From the NCBI GenBank assembly GCA_038323835.1, contig JBBQHI010000002.1, positions 134,354-198,353 of the forward strand: a stretch of 64,000 nucleotides of DNA, read 5' to 3'. The notes beneath the pieces are model-generated. The model worked only from the letters and a program-made list of their open reading frames with translations, made no database searches and was not told the DNA's origin. Below, piece after piece: positions 1 to 8,003 of the stretch. A program made the position numbers and the translations under genes. Origin of the DNA: JACVRW01 sp038323835 (GTDB lineage Bacteria; Actinomycetota; Thermoleophilia; Solirubrobacterales; Thermoleophilaceae). Each line of letters begins with the position of its first letter. The stretch's first letter is position 1.

Positions 1-33
1 GATCGGTGATCGGGCCGAGCACCGCACCATGCC
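1..33 (-). repeat. Dispersed palindromic repeat, copy A (cut by window edge)
   Basis: The sequence holds the second half of the repeat described at 47875-47922: stem half GATCGG-TGATCGGG followed by the conserved arm CGAGCACCG-ACCATGCC. It ends three bases before the ftsI stop codon. The left half lies outside the window. Confidence 0.6.
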
Positions 34-36
34 TTC

Positions 37-1677
37 TTAATCCGGCGGTATTTTCAGATACGGCAGCGCGAACTCCGCGATCTTCTCGAACGCGGGCGCG
101 GCCACGGTGCCCCCGTAGTAGTCGCCCTGCGGCTCGTCGACCATCACGGCCACCAGGAGGCGGGGGTCCCGCGCCGGGGCGTAGCCGATGAACGAGGCCA
201 CGAACTTGGTCTTCGAGTAGCCGCCGTCGGCATCGGGCTTCTCTGCCGTTCCGGTCTTGCCGGCCAGCTTGTAGCCCTCCACCTGGGCCTCCTGCGCGGT
301 ACCGCCGGGGCCGAGCACGCCCTCGAGCATGTGCGACACCTCCTCGGCCGTGCGGCTCGAGATGATCCTCCGGCCGGGCTTCCGGGCGCCCTGGATGATG
401 TAGGGCTCGTGCAGGACGCCCTTGTCGGCGATCGCTGTGTAGGCGGCGGCCATCTGCATGGGCGTGACGGCCAGGCCCTGCCCGATCGGGAGGTTGCCGA
501 TCGACGATCCCGAGTAGTCCTTGGCCCGGGGCACGATCCCGCGCTCCTCGCCGGGCAACTCGATCCCGGTCGGCTTGCCGAAGCCGAAGCGGTGGACCCA
601 GTTGTCGAAGCGCCGGTCGCCCAGCCTCATCCCGATCTTCACCCCGCCGACGTTCGATGACTGGGCCAGGATGTCCGACACCCGCAGCGTGACCGTGCCA
701 CGGTCGTGGGCTTCGCCGATCGTGCGGTCGGCCACCTTGATCTCCGGCGGAAGCTCGAAGGGCGTGTCTGGGGTGATCAGGTGGTCCTGGAGCGCACCGG
801 CCACCGTGAAGGCCTTGAACGTCGACCCGGGCTCGTAGCTCACGGCCACCGAGCGATCCTGGCGCGCGTACGCGGGCGCGCCGCCGATGTCGTTGGCGTT
901 CACGCGCGGCCAGTTGGCCAGAGCGAGCACGGCGCCGCTGCGGGGGTCGAGCACGAGGGCGGTGGCGCCGCGGGGACGGTAGGTGGACCCCACCTCGCCC
1001 AGCACCTGCTCCGCGCGCTCCTGGATGGCCGCGTCGATGGTCAGGTGGAGGTTCTCGCCCGACGAGGCGCGCTTGGTCTCCACCATGCTCACCGGCTGGC
1101 CCAGCGCGTCCTTTACCAGCCGGCGGCGGCCGTCCTGGCCGCGCAGGGTGCTGTCCTGGCCGTACTCGAGCCCGGAGAGGCCGCCGTTGTCGATCCCCAC
1201 GCTCCCCAGGACCTGTGAGGCCAGCCAACCCTGCGGGTAGCTGCGCTTGGCCTCGGTGACGGTGCCGATGCCCTCGATCTTCAGGGCCTGGACCTTGTGC
1301 GCGAGCCAGGAGTCCATCTTGCGACGGAGATAGACGAACCCGTTGCGGCGGTCGCTCAGCTTCTTTAGCAGGTCGCCCTCGGGGCGGTGGATCAGAGGCG
1401 CCAGGCGCGCGGCCACCTTCACCGGATCCCTGATCAGGAAGGGGTTGGCGAACACGGTCACCGCGTCCTCGGACACGGCCAGCTCGAGCCCGTGCCGGTC
1501 GAAGATCGTGCCCCGGCGGGCGGTGACGGTGAGGTCCTCCTCCTGCTGGCTGGCGGCGCGCGCCGAGAGCGACCCGGCCCGAACCGTGCCGATCCAGATC
1601 GCCCTTGCGGTTGCGATGCCGAGCAGCGCCAGAAAGACGGCGAAGAGCAGTCCGATCCGGCGCTCGACCAGCCGCAC
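37..1677 (-). CDS. ftsI: Septal/elongation peptidoglycan transpeptidase (class B PBP)
   Basis: Class B penicillin-binding protein of 546 aa that cross-links peptidoglycan at the division site. An N-terminal membrane anchor (about residues 7-28) is followed by the PBP dimerisation domain (ARRGTIFDRHG near 53) and the transpeptidase domain. The active-site motifs are intact: STFK at 285-288 (Ser nucleophile), SSN at 340-342 and KTG at 474-476. It is the last dcw gene in the window, one base after the ftsL-like gene, which matches the order mraZ-rsmH-ftsL-ftsI. Position in the cluster argues for FtsI rather than a PBP2 of the rod system. The murE-type genes expected next would lie left of the window. 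Confidence 0.93.
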   Translation of the reverse strand: MRLVERRIGLLFAVFLALLGIATARAIWIGTVRAGSLSARAASQQEEDLTVTARRGTIFDRHGLELAVSEDAVTVFANPFLIRDPVKVAARLAPLIHRPEGDLLKKLSDRRNGFVYLRRKMDSWLAHKVQALKIEGIGTVTEAKRSYPQGWLASQVLGSVGIDNGGLSGLEYGQDSTLRGQDGRRRLVKDALGQPVSMVETKRASSGENLHLTIDAAIQERAEQVLGEVGSTYRPRGATALVLDPRSGAVLALANWPRVNANDIGGAPAYARQDRSVAVSYEPGSTFKAFTVAGALQDHLITPDTPFELPPEIKVADRTIGEAHDRGTVTLRVSDILAQSSNVGGVKIGMRLGDRRFDNWVHRFGFGKPTGIELPGEERGIVPRAKDYSGSSIGNLPIGQGLAVTPMQMAAAYTAIADKGVLHEPYIIQGARKPGRRIISSRTAEEVSHMLEGVLGPGGTAQEAQVEGYKLAGKTGTAEKPDADGGYSKTKFVASFIGYAPARDPRLLVAVMVDEPQGDYYGGTVAAPAFEKIAEFALPYLKIPPD

Positions 1678-1678
1678 G

Positions 1679-2563
1679 CTAGCCCGGGGGGACCGTGGTG
1701 GTCGTGGTCGTGGCCGGAGGAACCGACGTGGCGGGTGGCGCCGTGGCGCCGTAGGTGCCCGGGTCAGTGGTGGTCGTGGTGGCGCCCGTGGCCGCGGCGT
1801 CGGGCGTGGCCGTGGTGTCCGTGGCCGCCGCGGGCGTCTCCGGAGTGGTGGTGGGCGTGGTGCTCGCCACCGGGGACACGGGCGACGGCGCGATGGTGGT
1901 GGCGGTGGGCACGGGAGCCTCGCCCGTGGGCGCGACGATCAGGCGCGCGGCCCTGCGCGCGTCGAAGCCCGGGTGGGCCTTGAGGTAGCGCACGTCGCCC
2001 GCGGCGGGAAGAACGAGCCCGAGGCGGCCGGCGGCGTCCTGGATGCGCTGGCTCGAGCCGAGCAGCGCGGCCTCCTGGCGCAGGCGCGCGTTGTCGCGCT
2101 TGAGCGTGGAGCTCTTCTCGGCGGTGATGGCGATCTCGCGGTTCATGCGGAGGAGGTCCACGTTGAAGAACACGATGCCCACCAGCAGGACCCCCACGAG
2201 CACGATCCAGGCGCGACCGGACAGCAGGGCATCGAGGACCCCGCCGGCGCGGTGTCGCAGGGCGCGCGCGAAGGGTGCGTCGGCCAGCCGCCCCGGAAGC
2301 GCGACGGAGCCGCCTCCCGCGCGCGCTCCCGCGGGAATCGCGGGGCCTGACATTCGCCGGACGGGACGCTTCGCCGCCGGCTTCGCGCGGCGCCCCGTGG
2401 CGGGACGGGCGTCGGCGGAGGCTCGCCGCGGCCGGCCGGTGCGCTTGGCGGGGGCGGAGCGGGCCGCGGACGCGGAACGGGCGGCCCGCGCGGCGGAGCG
2501 GGCGGCGGGGGCCGTGCGCGCCGCGGGGGTCGCGGCGGCGGTGGCCACTGCGGCGCGCGCCAT
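1679..2563 (-). CDS. ftsL: FtsL-like divisome protein with Thr/Pro-rich tail
   Basis: A 294-aa bitopic protein in the ftsL slot between rsmH and ftsI. The start is the ATG at 2563, whose ATGA overlaps the rsmH stop. A long basic Ala/Arg-rich cytoplasmic segment (residues 1-105) precedes one membrane helix (IVLVGVLLVGIVFFNVDLL). A short predicted coiled coil follows (MNREIAITAEKSSTLKRDNA), as in FtsL/DivIC. The last 90 or so residues are low-complexity Thr/Pro/Ala, far longer than in typical FtsL and probably periplasmic. In known systems FtsL pairs with FtsB/DivIC and activates FtsWI. Assignment rests on position and topology; sequence identity in this family is always low. Confidence 0.75.
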   Translation of the reverse strand: MARAAVATAAATPAARTAPAARSAARAARSASAARSAPAKRTGRPRRASADARPATGRRAKPAAKRPVRRMSGPAIPAGARAGGGSVALPGRLADAPFARALRHRAGGVLDALLSGRAWIVLVGVLLVGIVFFNVDLLRMNREIAITAEKSSTLKRDNARLRQEAALLGSSQRIQDAAGRLGLVLPAAGDVRYLKAHPGFDARRAARLIVAPTGEAPVPTATTIAPSPVSPVASTTPTTTPETPAAATDTTATPDAAATGATTTTTDPGTYGATAPPATSVPPATTTTTTVPPG

Positions 2564-3537
2564 CAGTCGCGCTCCCCGGACACGATCTTGCGGGCCACAC
2601 GCAGGCGCCCGGACTTCGAGCGCGGGTTGTCCGCCACCTCGCCCGGCGTGGGCGCCACCGCCCGACGTGTGAGCAGCTCTCCCTCGGGCTCGAGCCCGCA
2701 GGCGCAGATGGGAAAGTCCGGCGGGCAGATGCATCCGCGTGCGCGCGCGGCCAGGAAGTGCTTCACGCGCCGGTCCTCCAGCGAGTGGAAGGAGATCGCG
2801 GCGAGGCGGCCGTCGCGGCGCAGCAGGTCCCAGGCCAGCGGCAGCGCGGCGTCGAGCGAGTCCAGCTCGTCGTTCACGGCGATCCGGATCGCCTGGAATA
2901 CCCGCTTGGCCGGGTGGCCGCCGCCGAAGTTGCGCCTCACCGCGGCGGGCACCGCGGCCTCCACGGCGGCCACGAGCTCACCCGTGGTCTCGATCGGGGA
3001 GCGCGCGCGGCGGCGCACGATCTCACGCGCGATGCGGCGGGCCGACGGGTCCTCGCCGTAGCGATGGAAGAGCTGCGAGAGGCGCCGCTCGTCCCAACCG
3101 TTCACGAGAGCCCGTGCGTCGAGCTCCTGGCCCTGGTCCATGCGCATGTCGAGCGGAGCGTCGTAGGAGTAGGAGAAGCCGCGCTCGCGCGCGTCCACCT
3201 GCATGGAGGACACGCCGAGGTCGAGGTAGACGACGTCCGCGGAAACGCCCTCCTCCAGCAGGAGGGAGAGCCCGTCGGCGTAGTTCATGCCCAGGAAGCG
3301 CGTCTCGCAGGGCGCCTCGCGAGCCATCTCGGAGAAGCGGTCCTCGGCGGCCGGGTCACGGTCGATGCACACGAGCGTTCCCCCGCGGCCCAGGCGGTCG
3401 GCCACCAGGCGTGCGTGCCCGCCCGCGCCGAAGGTGCAGTCCACGGCGATCTCGCCCGCGGCCGGAGCCGTGAGGTCGATCAGCTCACCGGCCAGCACGG
3501 GAATGTGCGTGCGGTTCATGTCAAGAAGGATGGCCAA
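2563..3537 (-). CDS. rsmH: 16S rRNA (cytosine-1402-N4)-methyltransferase
   Basis: RsmH/MraW, 324 aa, SAM-dependent methylation of C1402 in the ribosomal P site. The family hallmarks are present: HIPVLAGELIDL at the N-terminus, the glycine motif TFGAGGHAR, DLGVSSMQVD, the insert with RMDQGQELDA, FQAIRIAVNDEL and the C-terminal SFHSLEDRRVKHF. The TTG at 3537 is chosen over the ATG at 3519 because a strong GAGGAGGTGA lies 9 nt before it. This makes the gene overlap mraZ by 17 bases, so it is probably coupled to mraZ translation. Confidence 0.95.
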   Translation of the reverse strand: MAILLDMNRTHIPVLAGELIDLTAPAAGEIAVDCTFGAGGHARLVADRLGRGGTLVCIDRDPAAEDRFSEMAREAPCETRFLGMNYADGLSLLLEEGVSADVVYLDLGVSSMQVDARERGFSYSYDAPLDMRMDQGQELDARALVNGWDERRLSQLFHRYGEDPSARRIAREIVRRRARSPIETTGELVAAVEAAVPAAVRRNFGGGHPAKRVFQAIRIAVNDELDSLDAALPLAWDLLRRDGRLAAISFHSLEDRRVKHFLAARARGCICPPDFPICACGLEPEGELLTRRAVAPTPGEVADNPRSKSGRLRVARKIVSGERD

Positions 3538-3955
3538 GGCGTCCCGTCACCTCCTCGATCTCCGCGTCCAGGCTCGTCTGCTCCTCCTGCCAGCGCCCCC
3601 GGCCCCACACCTCGAGGTGGTCCCCCACCCCGACGATCACGACCTCCTTCTCTATAGAGCCGTGAGCCAAGAGCGGCGGTGGGAGCGTCACCCGGCCGGC
3701 CGAGTCGAGGTCGATCTCGAACGAGTTGCCCTGGTAGAAGCGGGAGAGCTTGCGGTACTCGGGGCCCATCGGGTTCAACCCCGCGAGCGCGCGCTCGATG
3801 ATGGCCTCGTGCGTCTCGGGCGTCCACACCGCCACACAGGGCTCGGGCGTCTTGGCGAGAACCACTCCATCGGAGAACGGCGTGCGGAACCGAGCCGGGA
3901 TGCTCAGCCGGTTCTTCGCGTCCAGCGAGTGTTCGTAGTGCCCTCGGAAAGCCAA
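3521..3955 (-). CDS. mraZ: MraZ transcriptional regulator of the dcw cluster
   Basis: MraZ, 144 aa, the usual length, with two tandem AbrB-like half domains. The first carries FRGHYEHSLDAKNRLSIPARFR and the second SFEIDLDSAGRVTLPPPLL, each with the DxxGR-type loop. In other bacteria MraZ binds repeated GTGGG boxes before its own gene and sets dcw transcription. Exactly such an array is visible upstream at 4042-4081. The start is a TTG at 3955; the nearby ATG at 3962 is out of frame. It is the first gene of the cluster. Confidence 0.95.
   Translation of the reverse strand: MAFRGHYEHSLDAKNRLSIPARFRTPFSDGVVLAKTPEPCVAVWTPETHEAIIERALAGLNPMGPEYRKLSRFYQGNSFEIDLDSAGRVTLPPPLLAHGSIEKEVVIVGVGDHLEVWGRGRWQEEQTSLDAEIEEVTGRLGHPS
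3546..3555 (-). promoter_or_regulatory. Strong ribosome binding site for rsmH inside mraZ
   Basis: GAGGAGGTGA on the minus strand, inside the last codons of mraZ, 9 nt before the rsmH TTG. It is one of the strongest Shine-Dalgarno matches in the window and decides the non-ATG start. Confidence 0.7.
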
Positions 3956-3981
3956 GATCCATCAGTGCTGAGAAGAGTCGG

Positions 3982-4020
3982 ACCGGAGTGGCGGAGTGGG
4001 AGGAGCCCCGCCACTCCGGT
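3982..4020 (-). promoter_or_regulatory. 13-bp perfect hairpin in the mraZ leader
   Basis: ACCGGAGTGGCGG (3982-3994) is perfectly complementary to CCGCCACTCCGGT (4008-4020) around a 13-nt loop. It lies between the MraZ boxes and the mraZ start, so it would be transcribed as 5' leader. No U-run follows, so it is not an obvious terminator. Its arms also contain GGAGTGG/GAGTGGG strings resembling the MraZ box core. Confidence 0.5.
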
Positions 4021-4041
4021 CGCTTGATGTGCGACACCGTA

Positions 4042-4081
4042 CCCCACTCGCCCCCACTCTGCAACACAATGCCCCACTTCG
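4042..4081 (-). promoter_or_regulatory. MraZ box array (GTGGGGNNNN repeated at 10-bp steps)
   Basis: On the minus strand GTGGGG occurs with exact 10-bp register, its plus-strand complement CCCCAC starting at 4042, 4052 and 4072; the unit at 4062 is degenerate (GTGTTG). Tandem GTGGG boxes with 10-bp spacing, so that all face one side of the helix, are the established MraZ operator type. The array is about 90 bp upstream of mraZ. Confidence 0.85.
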
Positions 4082-4299
4082 GCGGAGGATTTCGCGGAAA
4101 GGCGCGTGCGGCGGCCCGCGAGACCGCATGGCAGAGCGGTTTTTCGCGGTGGGTCGACCTCACCCGCCCGCGCTGACCGGGCGGGCGATTGCGTGCGCAG
4201 GGCCGTGGCGGGTGCAATCCTGCGTGCAAACCCGCAGTTTGCAGGGACAGTTGCACCGAGCCGAGCCCGGTGGGACTCGGTGGGAGACCCCTGAAGACA
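4082..4299. other. Gene-free stretch between the mraZ operator and the tadC end
   Basis: No credible coding region is seen. An 8-bp hairpin CCCGCCCG/CGGGCGGG lies at 4163-4185. A GC-rich stretch with GTGCAATCCTGCGTGC and TGCAGGGACAGTTGCAC (about 4212-4257) could form an imperfect long stem. The mraZ promoter should lie near 4080-4130, but I could not place a convincing -10 box. Confidence 0.4.
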
Positions 4300-4348
4300 G
4301 GGGTTTGGTTCTCCATGCACGTATGCCATGCAAAAGGCGCCAAACCCC
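4300..4348. repeat. GGGGTTTGG hairpin family, copy 3
   Basis: GGGGTTTGG (4300-4308) pairs perfectly with CCAAACCCC (4340-4348). The interior carries CATG-CACGTATGC-CATG, so CGTATG sits in the apical loop. The outer stem and the loop match the tandem copies at 18001-18109. It lies 10 bp past the tadC stop, where it could also end tadABC transcription, though no U-run follows. Confidence 0.6.
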
Positions 4349-4358
4349 TCAGCCCCCG

Positions 4359-5198
4359 CTACACCGGCAGCAGCTCGCCTCCCGACCCGGCCAGCGCCGA
4401 TACCAGCGCCGCGGCCATCAGCAGCAGCACGGACGGCACCAGCAACAGGGCCACCACCAGCTGGATCTTCGGCCCCGCTCGGGCCGCGTGTTCCCGCGAT
4501 TCGCGGCTGAGCGCGGCCCTGGCGTCCCGGGACTGCGCAGCGAGCGTGCGGGCCAGGGGCGCCCCGTGGCGCCGCGACCGGTCCATCGCGGCGATGAACG
4601 CGGCCAGCGCGGGCAGGGGCAGCCTCCGCCCCATCTCCTCGAGCGCGACCTCTAGCGGCACGCCCAGGGCCACCCGCCGCCCCGCCGTCCGCCACTCGGC
4701 CGCCAGCGGTCCGCCCGCCTGCTCCCCCACCGAGCGCAGCGCCTCGGGCAATGACGCGCCGGATTCCACCGTCACGCGCAGCAGGTCCAGCAGCGCCGGT
4801 AGCTCTCGCAGCGCCGCGCGCCTGCGCTCGCGGGCCACGCGCGCGAGCCAGACATCTGGCCCCAGGAACCCGCAGGCCGGCGCCAGCACGAGAATCACCG
4901 TTCCCAGGCGGCCCGGCGCGGCCGCGCCCAGCAAGGCGCCGCCCGGGGTGGCGATCAGCGCCATGGCCAGCTTGGCCGTCATCACCTCGCGCTCCCCCAG
5001 GCCGCCGGGCTGTCCCGCGGCGTCGAGCCGGGCACCCAGGTCTCCGGGGGCCGGCACCGAGGCGAATCCCGATCCCATCGCGGCCAGACCGCGGATGAGG
5101 GGAACCCCGCCGCGCCGGGACGGCAGCGACCCGAGCAGCCCTCCCGCGCCCGCGATCCCGAGCGCGGCGGCCAGGAACGCCGTGGCCGCCCCGGTCAC
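4359..5198 (-). CDS. tadC: Type II secretion/pilus inner-membrane protein, TadC-like
   Basis: A T2SSF-domain membrane protein of 279 aa, third gene of tadA-tadB-tadC. The GTG start at 5198 overlaps the tadB stop (GTGA). N-terminal hydrophobic segments are followed by a cytoplasmic T2SSF helical bundle (LLDLLRVTVESGASLPEALRSVGEQAGG). Near the C-terminus comes a terminal membrane helix (LVVALLLVPSVLLLMAAALV). With TadB it should form the platform on which the TadA ATPase works during Flp-type pilus assembly. Confidence 0.82.
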   Translation of the reverse strand: MTGAATAFLAAALGIAGAGGLLGSLPSRRGGVPLIRGLAAMGSGFASVPAPGDLGARLDAAGQPGGLGEREVMTAKLAMALIATPGGALLGAAAPGRLGTVILVLAPACGFLGPDVWLARVARERRRAALRELPALLDLLRVTVESGASLPEALRSVGEQAGGPLAAEWRTAGRRVALGVPLEVALEEMGRRLPLPALAAFIAAMDRSRRHGAPLARTLAAQSRDARAALSRESREHAARAGPKIQLVVALLLVPSVLLLMAAALVSALAGSGGELLPV

Positions 5199-6043
5199 CG
5201 GGGTGGGCGTCCCAGACGGGCGATGAGCACGCCGGCGGCCACCTGAAGCGCCACGGCCAGGCCGACCAGCCACGCCGTGAGCAGCGAGCCCAGCAGCCCT
5301 GCCAGCCAGCCGGGGCTGGCCAGCTCGGTGAGGACCGCGCCGCCGGCAGGCAGCAGCACCACCAGCACGCCGGTGAACCGCGCCTGGGCCGTGGCCGCCC
5401 GAAGCTCGCCGTCGAGCCGGGACTGCTCCTCCATCGCCTCCGCGCTGTCGCGCAGAAGGCGCGCCAGGTCTCCACCGGCCCGCCGCTGGAGCACGCACGC
5501 CGCCACGAAGGTGTCCACTCGCTGCGACCCCGCGCGCCGCCGAAGCGCGGCAAGCGCATCCTCCGTCCGCGCGCCGGCCGCCAGCTCGGCGGACGCGCGC
5601 CTCAGCTCGTACCCGGCCGCCCCGCCCACTGCCGGAGCGGCCTCCGACACCGCGCCGCGCAGCGAGCGGCCGCCGCCGATCGCGTCCGCCACCGCCACCG
5701 CCATGGCCGGACAGCCGCGCTCCACCGCGCGCCGGTAGCGCTCCCGGCGAGCACGCAGGAGGCGGGCCACCGCCCACGGCCCTCCGGAGGCCAGCGCCAC
5801 GCCCACGGCTGGCCCGGTCAGCGCCGTGCCCAGGACGAGCGCGGCCGCGGAGCCCGCGGCGAGCAGGCGCCGCCGCTCTCCGGCGCCCGGGTCGCGCCCC
5901 TCCCTGCCCTGGCGAACCACCGCATCCACGAGCATGCCCGCGCCCCGCAGGGCGGCGGGGGTGCGGGAGAGGCTCGACCCGGCCAGCTCGGCCACACCCG
6001 CCGCGCCGAAGGCCGCGCCGACCGCCGCAAGCAGAACGGCCAT
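5195..6043 (-). CDS. tadB: Flp pilus platform protein TadB-like
   Basis: A T2SSF protein of 282 aa starting at the ATG at 6043, two bases after tadA. Two N-terminal hydrophobic stretches precede the cytoplasmic bundle (CPAMAVAVADAIGGGRSLRG, then VAACVLQRRAGGDLARLLRD), and two C-terminal membrane helices follow (FTGVLVVLLPAGGAVL and LLGSLLTAWLVGLAVALQVA). The VLQRRAGGDLA...L motif is typical of TadB. It acts with TadC as the inner-membrane core of a Tad/Flp pilus or related type IV filament system. Confidence 0.85.
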   Translation of the reverse strand: MAVLLAAVGAAFGAAGVAELAGSSLSRTPAALRGAGMLVDAVVRQGREGRDPGAGERRRLLAAGSAAALVLGTALTGPAVGVALASGGPWAVARLLRARRERYRRAVERGCPAMAVAVADAIGGGRSLRGAVSEAAPAVGGAAGYELRRASAELAAGARTEDALAALRRRAGSQRVDTFVAACVLQRRAGGDLARLLRDSAEAMEEQSRLDGELRAATAQARFTGVLVVLLPAGGAVLTELASPGWLAGLLGSLLTAWLVGLAVALQVAAGVLIARLGRPPR

Positions 6044-6045
6044 CC

Positions 6046-7221
6046 CTAGGTCCCGGCCCGGAAGGCGGCCAGGCGCTCGGCCAGCGCCCCCGGCCCCGGC
6101 GCCCGCAGCGGACCGTCCTGGCGGAAGAGCTCGCGGGTGCCCGCGACGCCGGCCACTCTCACCACCTCGGTCACCGACTGCACCACCCGGCGCCCATCGG
6201 GCAGCCGTGCCTGGTGCACCACCACCTCCAGCGCCCCGGCCACCTGCTCGCGCACCGCGGCGTGCGGGAGGCCGACCCCGGCCATCAGGGACAGCGTCTC
6301 GATCCTCCGCAGCGCGTCCACGGGCGAGTTCGCGTGCACGGTGGTGAGCGAGCCGTCGTGGCCGGTGTTCAGCGCCTGGAGCATGTCCAACGCCTCGGCG
6401 CCGCGCACCTCGCCGACCACGATGCGGTCGGGTCGCATGCGCAGCGCGTTGCGCACGAGCTGGCGGATGGTCACCTCCCCGCGTCCCTCGAGGTTCGCGG
6501 GGCGCGACTCGAGCCGGATCACGTGCGGCTGGCGCAGCCGCAGCTCGGCTGCGTCCTCGATCGTCACCACGCGCTCGCCCGCGGGGATGGTTCCTGAGAG
6601 CGCGCCCAGGGTCGTGGTCTTCCCCGATCCGGTACCGCCGGAGACGAGCACCGACGCACGCGCCGCCACGCACAGCGCCAGGAACTCAGCCACGCGATGG
6701 CCCAGCGTGCCCGCCCGCACCAGGTCCCGCAGGGAGAATCCCTCGCTGCGGAACCTCCGGATCGTGAGGCAGGGGCCACCGAGCGACAGTGGCGGAATCA
6801 CCACGTTCACCCGCGAGCCGTCGGCCAGCCTCGCGTCGCAGATCGGCGACGCCTCGTCCACCCGCCTCCCGAGCGGTGCGAGCACCCGCTCGATCGCGTG
6901 CATCAGGTCGGCCTCGCTCTCGAAGCGGACCCCGGTGCGCTCGAGCCGCCCGCCGCGCTCCACCCACACATCCCCGGGACCGTTGACCATGACCTCCTCC
7001 ACCGCCGGGTCCGACAGCAGCGGCTCGAGCGGGCCGAGCCCGGTGGCCAGCAGGAGCACGCGCTCGCACAGCGCCGCCCGGTCGGCATCGGGAAGCGATC
7101 CCGCCTCCGACTCCACCATCCGCTCGACCTCCACCCGCAGCTCCGTGCCCGCCTCACCCGTCCGGGCCCGCTCGATCAGCCGGGCCCGAAGCGCACGGGC
7201 AAGCTCGTCGAGCGCATCCAT
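6046..7221 (-). CDS. tadA: Tad pilus assembly ATPase TadA (CpaF family)
   Basis: Secretion ATPase of about 391 aa. It has the CpaF N-terminal helical region, the PAS-like domain (VMVNGPGDVWVERGG), Walker A SGGTGSGKTTTLGAL, the Asp box, Walker B region RIVVGEVRGAEALDMLQA and the His box TVHANSP. It powers pilin assembly. The ATG at 7221 is preferred; an in-frame extension to 7269 exists but looks unlike the family. No Shine-Dalgarno is visible. No TadZ, prepilin (flp), prepilin peptidase or TadG-like gene is adjacent, so the remaining pilus genes must be elsewhere. Confidence 0.9.
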   Translation of the reverse strand: MDALDELARALRARLIERARTGEAGTELRVEVERMVESEAGSLPDADRAALCERVLLLATGLGPLEPLLSDPAVEEVMVNGPGDVWVERGGRLERTGVRFESEADLMHAIERVLAPLGRRVDEASPICDARLADGSRVNVVIPPLSLGGPCLTIRRFRSEGFSLRDLVRAGTLGHRVAEFLALCVAARASVLVSGGTGSGKTTTLGALSGTIPAGERVVTIEDAAELRLRQPHVIRLESRPANLEGRGEVTIRQLVRNALRMRPDRIVVGEVRGAEALDMLQALNTGHDGSLTTVHANSPVDALRRIETLSLMAGVGLPHAAVREQVAGALEVVVHQARLPDGRRVVQSVTEVVRVAGVAGTRELFRQDGPLRAPGPGALAERLAAFRAGT

Positions 7222-7320
7222 GGAGAGAGGAGAGCCCGGCGCGCAGGATCCGCCCCCTCGCGGCCGCAACCCAGCGCCCCCCGGCCGTGTTGTGGATATG
7301 CACCGAAGAAAATCGAGCCT

Positions 7321-7360
7321 GCGGTGCTCGCCCGACCAACGCTCGGGCTGCGCTCCTCAG
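7321..7360 (+). repeat. Dispersed palindromic repeat, copy B
   Basis: GCGGTGCTCG-CCCGACCAACGCTCGGG-CTGCGCTCCTCAG: both conserved arms are present around a stem CCCGA/TCGGG with a diverged loop. It lies between tadA and the divergent secreted-protein gene at 7384. Confidence 0.65.
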
Positions 7361-7383
7361 AACGACACGGGAGGTCGAAACAC

Positions 7384-7938
7384 ATGAAGCGCTTCATACG
7401 CCTGCCCTCGCCCGCCATGGTGGTGGCCTGTGCGGCACTGTTCGTAGCCCTCAGCGGGGTTTCCTACGCGTTCGCGACCGGCTCCATCGGCAGCCGCGAG
7501 ATCCGCAACGGGTCCATTCTCAACCGCGACTTCAAGGACGGCACCCTGCGGGGCAAGGAGTTCAAGCCGGACAGTCTGGGACCGGCTGCCATCAAGGAAC
7601 AGTCCCTGGACGCCTCCAAGATCGGGCCGGTGAACAACTCCGGCATCGCCGAGGGCCTGAACCGCGGCGTGGTGGTGGCCGTGGACGGCACACCCGTCCG
7701 GGGCCGCGCCACCTCGACCGCACGGACCGGCGAGGGCCAGTACCAGGCGATCTTCGACCGCGACGTGCGCCAGTGCGTCTACGTGGCCACCCTGGGCGAC
7801 GAGTCCGCCTCCGGCCCCGGCACCGGCCAGATCGCCGTGACCTCGCTGGCCAGCAACGTGAACGGCGTCCGGGTGGTGACCCGCGACAGCGCCGGCAGCC
7901 CCTCCGACCGCTCGTTCCACCTCCTGGTGTCCTGCTGA
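7384..7938 (+). CDS. Secreted protein with 'IRNGSI' repeat segment
   Basis: A 184-aa secreted protein of no known function. A signal-like N-terminus (MVVACAALFVALSGVSYAFA) is followed by a repeat-like segment of about 60 residues, GSIGSREIRNGSILNRDF...KDGTLRGKEF...PDSLGPAAIKEQSLDASKIG, with a period near 10-11. After this comes a globular domain containing QCVYVATLGDESAS and a terminal LLVSC. It shares N-terminal architecture with the 214-aa protein at 56488. A GGGAGGT Shine-Dalgarno lies 8 nt before the ATG. I regard this as a lineage-typical envelope protein family but cannot assign a role. Confidence 0.75.
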   Translation: MKRFIRLPSPAMVVACAALFVALSGVSYAFATGSIGSREIRNGSILNRDFKDGTLRGKEFKPDSLGPAAIKEQSLDASKIGPVNNSGIAEGLNRGVVVAVDGTPVRGRATSTARTGEGQYQAIFDRDVRQCVYVATLGDESASGPGTGQIAVTSLASNVNGVRVVTRDSAGSPSDRSFHLLVSC

Positions 7939-7944
7939 GGAGGA

Positions 7945-7990
7945 CATGGTGCGGTGCTCGCTCGATCACCGATCGAGCTCCGCTCCTCCC
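7945..7990 (+). repeat. Dispersed palindromic repeat, copy C
   Basis: CATGGTGCGGTGCTCG, then stem CTCGATC-ACC-GATCGAG, then CTCCGCTCCTCCC. The stem differs from other copies (CCCGATC/GATCGGG, CCTGATC/GATCAGG) by paired changes. It begins 7 bp after the stop codon at 7938. Confidence 0.75.
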
Positions 7991-8003
7991 AAACGCGTCT
8001 GAG

